Source: Desulfobacterales bacterium
GTDB lineage: Bacteria; Desulfobacterota; Desulfobacteria; Desulfobacterales; UBA5852
Direction of reading: 5' to 3'
NCBI GenBank assembly: GCA_016735415.1
Contig: JAERRP010000009.1
Location: 1 to 5,832, forward strand
DNA length: 5,832 nucleotides
Under the pieces are notes generated by a model. It was not told the DNA's origin. It did not search any database and saw only the letters and a program-made list of their open reading frames with translations. Made by a program: the position numbers and the translations under genes. Positions 1-4,965 of the stretch are shown piece after piece. Each line of letters begins with the position of its first letter. Within the stretch, counting starts at the first letter, position 1.

Positions 1-641
1 ACACCATGGTGGCCACCGCCATCGCGGAGGCCGCCGCCGGGGAAGCCGGCGTGCTGGTGGCGCCGCCGCTCTGGTTCGGGTGGAGCCCCCATCACATGGT
101 GCTGCCCGGCACCATCACCATTCGAGCCGAAATCCTGATCGAAGTGGCCTATGACATGCTGGAATCCCTGTACCGGCACGGCTTGGACAAGTTTATCTTC
201 GTGAACGGACACCGCATTGTCAATATTGCCTGGCTGCAGATTGCAGGCGAACGGGCCAAACGTCAGCTGGGCGTCAAAGTCGCCCTGTTCGACCCGGCCT
301 ACATGTCCAAATCGTTTGTCCGGGAGACGGCCTGGGGCGAGGTGGGGCACGCCGAAGAAATCGAGGGCTCCCACATGTGGCACCTGCACCCGGACCTGGT
401 CAAAATGGATCGCGCCGTGGACCATCCCCACAACCCGGCGCCGCTCTACCACGTGGATCCGGCCTATACGGAAGACACCCTCTGTTATGTACCCAGCAGC
501 CCGGCCGAACAGGAGGTCCTGGCGCAGACCTCAGGCGGCACCGGCGGCATGCCCAGCAAGGCCTCGCCTGAGGAAGGCGCACGCTATCATGCCCATCTGG
601 TGGGCCGCCTGGTGGAAGTCATTCACATGCTGCAGGGCTGA
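1..641 (+). CDS. Creatininase-family amidohydrolase, 5' end cut by window
   Basis: This is the C-terminal part of a creatininase-fold metal-dependent amidohydrolase, a cytosolic family that hydrolyses C-N bonds in small cyclic or linear amides. The frame is open to the left edge. The first ATG (position 6) is probably internal: the two bases plus Thr codon before it fit the family's metal-binding Asp-Thr motif. Counting from that Met, family signatures appear in order: a PPLWFGWSPHH stretch (20-30), PGTI (34-37), the NGH motif (67-69) and HAEEIEGSHM (115-124), which replaces the usual HAGExETS. His69 matches metal ligand His120 of Pseudomonas creatininase. The next residues read RIVN, without the acidic ligand of the true creatininase (NGHYEN) or the common NGHGGN. 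The first part of the metal site lies outside the window. True creatinine hydrolysis is therefore not supported, and the substrate is unknown. The gene converges on cooS. The family call is firm. Confidence 0.85.
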   Translation, partial: TMVATAIAEAAAGEAGVLVAPPLWFGWSPHHMVLPGTITIRAEILIEVAYDMLESLYRHGLDKFIFVNGHRIVNIAWLQIAGERAKRQLGVKVALFDPAYMSKSFVRETAWGEVGHAEEIEGSHMWHLHPDLVKMDRAVDHPHNPAPLYHVDPAYTEDTLCYVPSSPAEQEVLAQTSGGTGGMPSKASPEEGARYHAHLVGRLVEVIHMLQG

Positions 642-685
642 AGGGCCGTTTTCAGAGAGAGGCCGGATGCTCATCCCTCAGGTTG

Positions 686-733
686 GAGACGAACAGATGG
701 GCGCCTGTCAGGCGTCCCGCGCCTGATCGTCTC
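686..733. terminator. Possible hairpin between convergent genes
   Basis: The 123-bp gap between the creatininase-family stop (641) and the cooS stop (765) contains two nested perfect inverted repeats. The outer arms are GAGACGA (686-692) and TCGTCTC (727-733). The inner arms are TCAGGCG (708-714) and CGCCTGA (720-726), with a 5-base loop. The two 3' arms abut, so they could stack, leaving a 15-base bulge on the 5' side. The position suits a shared terminator for two converging transcripts. No T-run follows on either strand, so a classical intrinsic terminator is not shown; it could be Rho-dependent or simply chance GC-rich pairing. Confidence 0.3.
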
Positions 734-764
734 AGGACACGGGCCGTCTTATCAGGTGAGTCGA

Positions 765-2648
765 CTACGCTACCGTTCGCGCATCCAGCCCCAGGGCCTT
801 GCGTTTGTCTTCGATGGTCTTGCGCAGGAAGACGGCCGCTTTTTCCGGGTCGGGCTCCACGGCAAAGGTGGCACCGACGACGTCCTTGAGACCGGAGGTC
901 AGCAGGTTGACCACGTTCATGCTGCCGGTGATGGGGGGCATGGGGCCCAGGTGGGTGGTGACGCCCGAGGCCACGAAATAGGTGGCGATGGTCACCGCCT
1001 TTTCGGAATCCCACTCCGGTGCCGAGCCGGCCACGGGCAGGTCGCTGATATCCACGCCCAGGGCATTGGCCAGGGCCGACACCAGGACCAGGATGCGGAC
1101 GTTGTCCACACAGCTTCCCATGTGCAGTACCGGCGGAATTCCCAGAGCGTTGCAGATCTCTTTGAGGCCCGGCCCGGCCATGTCGGCCGCGGCCAGCACC
1201 TTGAAACCGGCTTTGGCCGTGGCCACCGCCACGCATCCGGTATCCACCACCAGAATGTCATTTTCGATGAGCCGCCGGGTCAGGGTGACATGGCCGTAAT
1301 CGTGTTTGATCTTGGGGTTGTTGCATCCCACGATACCCACGGCCCCGCGGATCTTTCCTGCCTTGATGGCGTCTATCAGCGGCTCCGGGGTGCCGCCCAG
1401 AGCGCCCACGATGGTCTCCACCGAAAAGCCGCCAACGGCCTCCTGGGGTGCCACCGGGATAAAAACCTTGCCACGGTTGACGTAGTTCTCAATCGCTGAT
1501 TTTACCACTTCCACGGCCTTGGTTTCGGCGTTCTCCGGATGAAATTCGTGGTGCTCCATGTGGGGAAATTTGGCCTTGTCGCTGGTGCTGATCATGCGGG
1601 TGTGATAGCTGCCGGCCACCTTGCCCAACGACGGCATGATGCACTGGTAGTCCACGATCATCGTGTCCACGGCCCCGGTGGCGAGAATCAGCTCGGTCAT
1701 CAGGTGGTTGCCCGCCATGGCGATCCCCCGGCGCATGAGCAGTTCGTTGCCTGTGCAGCAAACCCCCACCAGATTGATACCCGCAGCACCCTTCTCTTTG
1801 GCCAGGTCCAGCAGGTCCGGCGACTGGCAGGCCTTGGAGACCATTTCCGACACCACCGGGTTGTGGCCATGAACCACGATGTTCACCTGGTCTTCCTTCA
1901 ACACGCCGGTATTGACCATGGTGGTGTGCGGCGTGGGTACACCGAAGAGAATGTCGGACACCTCCGTGGCGATCATGGAGCCGCCCCAGCCGTCCGAAAG
2001 GGAATTTCGCAGGCCCTGCAGCAGCAGGCTCTGCCAGTTGTTGTCCACCCCCATATGGGTGCGGTGCATCATTTCAGAGGTTTCGCGGTCGATGCCCCGG
2101 GGGGTCAGGGTGAACTTCTCCCACAGGGCCTGACGTTTTTCAGGCGCCCGGGTCACCAGCTTTATGGATTTCTGGCGCATGCCGTAATCTTCCATCATGG
2201 CCTGGGCCAGTTCACCGGCAATGATCAATACCTCCTTATCACCGGTCTCCAGGCCGTATTCTTCGGCCAGCCGCTTGAGTTTGCCTTCATCGCGGATTTT
2301 GTAGCCAATGGCCGTGCCGTCGGCCACACCGGCCAGCACCTCCCCCAGGTCCCGACCGTGATCGGAGTGCGCGGCGGCGCCGGCGGCGATCATGCGGCAC
2401 AGGTTGCGGGCCACGATAATGTCGGCATCGGCCCCGCAGACGCCGGTCTGGGGACCTTCACCGAATGGATCCACCCGGCAGGGCCCCATGATGCAGATGC
2501 GGCAGGAAAGCCCCATATCGCAGAAACCACACTGGGGTTGCTGGGCTTCATGCCGCTCCCATACGGTTTCGACACCGTCCTGTTGGGCTTTTGCAAAAAG
2601 TCGATCGCCATCCTGGGTGATCGACAAGCTGTCTTGGGGATCAAACAT
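765..2648 (-). CDS. cooS: Ni-Fe carbon monoxide dehydrogenase catalytic subunit (CooS)
   Basis: This cytosolic enzyme interconverts CO plus water with CO2, two protons and two electrons at a Ni-Fe-S C-cluster. The 627-aa length is normal for the monofunctional homodimer. B-cluster cysteines are C49, C52, C57 and C71. C-cluster ligands are H262 (HGHNP), C298 (CCTGNE), C336 (DYQC), C442 (GCNN), C472 and C513 (GSCVDN). Acid-base residues are H94 and K550 (SEKA), at the same spacings from C71 and C513 as in Carboxydothermus CODH-II. All catalytic ligands are present, so the enzyme should be active. The intersubunit D-cluster pair is C40-x2-C43 instead of CX7C, and the usual second Cys is Ser48; this is the D. 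vulgaris pattern that binds [2Fe-2S]. The ATG start is set by AAGGAGGA at 2653-2660. It is the last gene of the operon, 20 bp after the ferredoxin gene. No CooC maturase gene is adjacent. Confidence 0.97.
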   Translation of the reverse strand: MFDPQDSLSITQDGDRLFAKAQQDGVETVWERHEAQQPQCGFCDMGLSCRICIMGPCRVDPFGEGPQTGVCGADADIIVARNLCRMIAAGAAAHSDHGRDLGEVLAGVADGTAIGYKIRDEGKLKRLAEEYGLETGDKEVLIIAGELAQAMMEDYGMRQKSIKLVTRAPEKRQALWEKFTLTPRGIDRETSEMMHRTHMGVDNNWQSLLLQGLRNSLSDGWGGSMIATEVSDILFGVPTPHTTMVNTGVLKEDQVNIVVHGHNPVVSEMVSKACQSPDLLDLAKEKGAAGINLVGVCCTGNELLMRRGIAMAGNHLMTELILATGAVDTMIVDYQCIMPSLGKVAGSYHTRMISTSDKAKFPHMEHHEFHPENAETKAVEVVKSAIENYVNRGKVFIPVAPQEAVGGFSVETIVGALGGTPEPLIDAIKAGKIRGAVGIVGCNNPKIKHDYGHVTLTRRLIENDILVVDTGCVAVATAKAGFKVLAAADMAGPGLKEICNALGIPPVLHMGSCVDNVRILVLVSALANALGVDISDLPVAGSAPEWDSEKAVTIATYFVASGVTTHLGPMPPITGSMNVVNLLTSGLKDVVGATFAVEPDPEKAAVFLRKTIEDKRKALGLDARTVA

Positions 2649-2668
2649 GGCGTCCTCCTTAATTCGCT

Positions 2669-3268
2669 TCAGCTGCCGCTGAGCTCCAGTTCAGATTGTT
2701 TTATGGATTTCAGCAGGGCCACTCCGGCGGGAACCGCCGGCGAGTCCGTATCCATCGACATACTGCGGGCCACCATGCGGTTTTTTCGCCGCATGGCCTC
2801 GTCCATCTCTTCATAGGTAAGGGCACCGGCTTTGCAAATCTCCACGCAGGCGGGAATCTGGCCTTGGGCCACCCGGGCACTGCAATTGTCGCACTTCACG
2901 GCAATGGCATGCCCGACCGCGCCCAGCGGATCTTCATGGAAGCGGATGACCCCGTAAGGGCAGGCCATGGCGCAGGAGGCGCAGTTGATGCAGCGGTCCG
3001 GATTGATCATCACGGTGTCCGCGCTTTCGCGACGGTAGATGGCGCCGGACAGGCAGGCCAACTGGCAGGGGGCCGGATCGCAGTGGCGGCAGCGGTTGGG
3101 AAAGCCTTCATTGAAGCGACCGGCCCCCACATGAATCCTCGGTTTGGGTTGGGGGGTTTCCTGCACCGCGCCGAACAGCGTCAGGCTTTTCGAGTGGGCC
3201 GTGGCACACGCCAGCATGCATTGCATGCAGCCAACGCATCGTTCAGGGTGAACAACGACTTGTTTCAT
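2669..3268 (-). CDS. cooF: CooF-like ferredoxin with four [4Fe-4S] clusters
   Basis: This 199-aa electron-transfer protein is of the CooF/HycB/DmsB ferredoxin type. Sixteen cysteines fall in four groups: C11, C14, C17, C21; C60, C63, C68, C72; C93, C96, C99, C103; and C126, C129, C141, C145. That is enough for four [4Fe-4S] clusters, and I see no missing ligand. There is no signal peptide or membrane segment, so it is cytosolic. Lying directly upstream of cooS and downstream of the flavoprotein gene, it should accept electrons from the CODH B/D clusters and deliver them to the flavoprotein, and perhaps to other partners. About 45 C-terminal residues after the last cysteine are polar and carry no recognised motif. 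The start is supported by a strong AAAGGAGG (3273-3280) 4 bases before the ATG. The family call is firm; the CooF name rests on context, because relatives serve hydrogenases and formate dehydrogenases. Confidence 0.9.
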   Translation of the reverse strand: MKQVVVHPERCVGCMQCMLACATAHSKSLTLFGAVQETPQPKPRIHVGAGRFNEGFPNRCRHCDPAPCQLACLSGAIYRRESADTVMINPDRCINCASCAMACPYGVIRFHEDPLGAVGHAIAVKCDNCSARVAQGQIPACVEICKAGALTYEEMDEAMRRKNRMVARSMSMDTDSPAVPAGVALLKSIKQSELELSGS

Positions 3269-3358
3269 GGCGCCTCCTTTCTGGGGTTAGGGCATCCAGC
3301 AGCCAGCAATGTCGTATCTGCTCATGCATTTAAATGCCATTGGCCTAATCAGGAATCA
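3269..3358 (-). promoter_or_regulatory. 90-bp flavoprotein-cooF gap with 12-bp palindrome
   Basis: This spacer is longer than the 20-bp cooF-cooS spacer. It holds the perfect palindrome GCATTTAAATGC at 3326-3337, about 58 bp before the cooF start, in otherwise mixed sequence. It could be an operator, part of an internal promoter, or an mRNA processing hairpin (no loop is possible without opening the centre). I do not see a convincing -35/-10 pair. The three genes are most simply read as one operon, with this as a possible secondary control point. Confidence 0.25.
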
Positions 3359-4585
3359 CTATAGCAGTCGGCCGAAATTGAATCCGGCTGATGCGAGGAC
3401 TTCAGGCGGCCGCCGGATGGGAATTCGGTTTTCGATCAGCGATCGGAGCACGCCGCCCTGTTCGATGCGGTTGATCATCACCGCCCCCACCAGGGTCTCA
3501 TCCTTGAGCACCAGGCGCCGGTAGTACTTCCTGTCGGGGCCGCCGGTACGCACAACGCGGCAGCCGGCATCCGGTGGTGGATTGGCATGGCCCACGGTGA
3601 GCACATCCAGGTCAAAGACGCGCATGACATTGCGGCTGAGGCTGCCGGGATAGGCCACCGGGCGGCCGGCCATGTTGAGGCCGGCCACCCGGCCTTGATT
3701 GGCGGCTTCCGGCCACAGGGCATTGACCCACCGGCAGTTCCTGGCGATATCCAAAGACTCGGCGGCGTCACCGGCAGCAAAAATGCCGGAGGCGCTGGTC
3801 TGCAGATGCTCGTCCACCACCACCCCCAGGTCCAGGTCAATGCGGTTACCGGGGACAAACGTCCGGGCCGGCAGCACCCCCTTGCCGATGATCACCATAT
3901 CGCAGGGCAGCCGGGTGCCGGCATCGGTGACGGCCGCCTGGACCGAACCATTGCCCTCGAAGGCGTAAACACTGATGCCGACTTCGACCTTCAGGCCATG
4001 GCGAACCAGCTCGTCCAGAATCATGTGTCCGGCCGTTTCATCCACCTGCATGGACAGGGGATAGCCCGAGGTGATGAGCATGGTCACGGATAGGCCACGC
4101 TTGAGCAAACCATAGGCGGCCTTGAATCCCACCAGGCCGCCACCCAGCACCACGGCCCGGCGGGCACCGTCCAGCGCGGCCACCTGTTGTTTCACATGGT
4201 CCTGGGTGCGCATGTAAAAAAGGTTTTTCAGATCCAGCCCCTCCGCCTTCAACGGCCTTGGATCGGCTCCGGAGGCGATGAGCAGGCGATCGTAATCCAC
4301 CCGGGTGCCGTCTTCAAGCTGAACCTGTTGGTTGTCCACATCGATGGCGCCGGCCCGTTGGCCCAGCCGTGGTGTGATGTTCAGCTCATCGTAAAAACGA
4401 TCCGAACGGATGGGAAGCTTGCCGTGGGGCTGCGATCCGTCCAGCACGTAGCTGATCATGGGACGACTGTAGGGCGGAAAGGTTTCGTCGCCGATCATCG
4501 TCAATTCGCCCCGGGGGTCCAGGGAGCGGATGGCTTCGGCGGCACACACACCGGCAATGCCGTTTCCAATGATGACATATCGCAT
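3359..4585 (-). CDS. CODH-associated FAD/NAD(P) oxidoreductase (FNOR type)
   Basis: This 408-aa cytosolic flavoprotein belongs to the pyridine nucleotide-disulfide oxidoreductase superfamily, near NADH:rubredoxin reductases and the NirB N-terminal region. The FAD Rossmann motif GNGIAG is at residues 7-12, followed by PPYSRPMISYVLDG (37-50), typical of the NirB/rubredoxin-reductase branch. The second dinucleotide motif is GGGLVG (148-153), and the FAD-binding GIFAAGD is at 267-273. The C-terminal region carries KYYRRLVLKDE and ends in GRLL. No redox CxxC is present, so it is not a disulfide reductase. In known CODH-CooF-FNOR operons this protein is proposed to link CO-derived electrons to NAD(P)+. 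The end of the second strand after GGGLVG reads MLITSG, with no acidic residue at the position usual for NADH enzymes, so nucleotide preference is uncertain. The ATG start follows an AAGGGGA site (4591-4597). It is the first gene of the operon, with a 90-bp gap to cooF. Confidence 0.9.
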   Translation of the reverse strand: MRYVIIGNGIAGVCAAEAIRSLDPRGELTMIGDETFPPYSRPMISYVLDGSQPHGKLPIRSDRFYDELNITPRLGQRAGAIDVDNQQVQLEDGTRVDYDRLLIASGADPRPLKAEGLDLKNLFYMRTQDHVKQQVAALDGARRAVVLGGGLVGFKAAYGLLKRGLSVTMLITSGYPLSMQVDETAGHMILDELVRHGLKVEVGISVYAFEGNGSVQAAVTDAGTRLPCDMVIIGKGVLPARTFVPGNRIDLDLGVVVDEHLQTSASGIFAAGDAAESLDIARNCRWVNALWPEAANQGRVAGLNMAGRPVAYPGSLSRNVMRVFDLDVLTVGHANPPPDAGCRVVRTGGPDRKYYRRLVLKDETLVGAVMINRIEQGGVLRSLIENRIPIRRPPEVLASAGFNFGRLL

Positions 4586-4852
4586 AAGATCCCCTTTTCT
4601 GCATGCCGCTGCCGGTAGTGATGATCGTCAACGGATTGTTTGGCGCCAATTGAAATTTCCCAATCTTGTTGAGATTGGCAATATAGCGCTTGTAGACTCG
4701 GGAAAAATTTGCGCGGTATACCGTTTGAGAAGGATTTTCAGTGTTATCTGGATGCAGTGGGAACGGTTTGCGGAAATCAAATTACAATAATTTACCTCGG
4801 ATTAAAAGACATAAATCATCTCCAAAAAAAGTTGGCCTGATTCTGAGGGTTA
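4586..4852 (-). promoter_or_regulatory. Upstream region of the CO operon, rich in palindromes
   Basis: This gene-free stretch is clearly AT-richer than its neighbours and should contain the operon promoter. Perfect palindromes are TTGGCGCCAA (4640-4649), GAAATTTC (4652-4659) and CGGTATACCG (4714-4723), plus the interrupted repeat at 4660-4678, listed separately. A candidate minus-strand -10 is TATATT (4680-4685). The sequence 17 bases upstream of it (4703-4708, ATTTTT) is a poor -35, so an activator may be needed or the call may be wrong. I found no GG-N10-GC sigma-54 site and no clear CooA or FNR box. The apparent plus-strand ORF across 4530-4790 has no recognisable protein character. Confidence 0.4.
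4660..4678. promoter_or_regulatory. Inverted repeat, candidate operator of the CO operon
   Basis: CCAATCT (4660-4666) and AGATTGG (4672-4678) form a perfect 7-bp inverted repeat around a 5-base spacer. The 19-bp footprint is the size bound by a dimeric helix-turn-helix regulator. It sits immediately downstream of the candidate TATATT -10 and would cover the expected transcription start near 4673, which fits a repressor site. In RNA it would also be a short hairpin at the 5' end of the leader. Which regulator binds is unknown; the sequence does not match the CRP/FNR-type half-sites I know. Confidence 0.4.
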
Positions 4853-4949
4853 CGGATTCAAGTGAAATGCCGAAAAATTACCAACCTTTGAACCCAGAAC
4901 CTTTGAACCTTTGAACCCTTGAACCCTGAACCTTTGAACCTTGAATCCG
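4853..4949. repeat. 97-bp element bounded by 10-bp inverted repeat
   Basis: CGGATTCAAG at 4853-4862 and CTTGAATCCG at 4940-4949 are perfect reverse complements separated by 77 bp. The interior is mostly a tandem array of short units (4883-4943), and the right arm overlaps the last, degenerate unit. The element lies just past the homoserine dehydrogenase stop and upstream of the CO operon. It could be a miniature mobile or palindromic repeat element, or the arms could fold into a long hairpin in the homoserine dehydrogenase 3' UTR. No flanking target-site duplication is obvious and there is no ORF inside. Confidence 0.45.
4883..4943. repeat. Tandem array of eight AACCTTTG-like units
   Basis: Eight consecutive units of 7 or 8 bases occur: AACCTTTG (4883), AACCCAG (4891), AACCTTTG (4898), AACCTTTG (4906), AACCCTTG (4914), AACCCTG (4922), AACCTTTG (4929) and AACCTTG (4937). 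Four are identical, and the others differ by one or two changes or a one-base deletion. Varying unit lengths suggest growth by slippage. A related TGAACC also appears at 4974-4979 inside the last codons of the homoserine dehydrogenase gene. No CRISPR-like spacers are present. Confidence 0.85.
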
Positions 4950-4965
4950 CCCCTGGTGGAGGGAC

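Noticed and set aside
756..1499. Plus-strand open frame (247 codons) opposite the cooS 3' end
   Set aside because: It lies wholly over conserved CooS sequence, has low-complexity composition and no ribosome binding site that I can support.
1539..2816. Long plus-strand open frame (425 codons) opposite cooS and the cooF end
   Set aside because: It is antisense to CooS, where all catalytic ligands are in place. Its translation is rich in His, Gly and Ala with no recognisable domain, as expected for a shadow in GC-rich DNA.
2669..3268. Ferredoxin as a hydrogenase or formate dehydrogenase subunit (HycB/HydN)
   Set aside because: The sequence type is compatible, but the close spacing to cooS and absence of any hydrogenase or formate dehydrogenase gene favour CooF.
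4676..4692. Sigma-54 promoter starting with TTGGCA
   Set aside because: It is on the plus strand, facing away from the operon, and the -12 position reads CGCT rather than TTGC.
4530..4790. Small plus-strand ORF (86 codons) spanning the flavoprotein start and upstream region
   Set aside because: It begins antisense inside the flavoprotein gene, has no clear Shine-Dalgarno site or recognisable motif, and overlaps the probable promoter region.
4824..4830. A7 run (T7 on the minus strand) as a terminator tail
   Set aside because: No stable GC-rich hairpin precedes it on the minus strand; only a 4-bp CCAA/TTGG pairing is present.
4883..4943. CRISPR array
   Set aside because: Units are 7-8 bases and directly abutting, with no spacers and no cas genes nearby.
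4951..4963. Intrinsic terminator of homoserine dehydrogenase (CCCT/AGGG hairpin)
   Set aside because: The stem is only 4 bp and no T-run follows on the minus strand.
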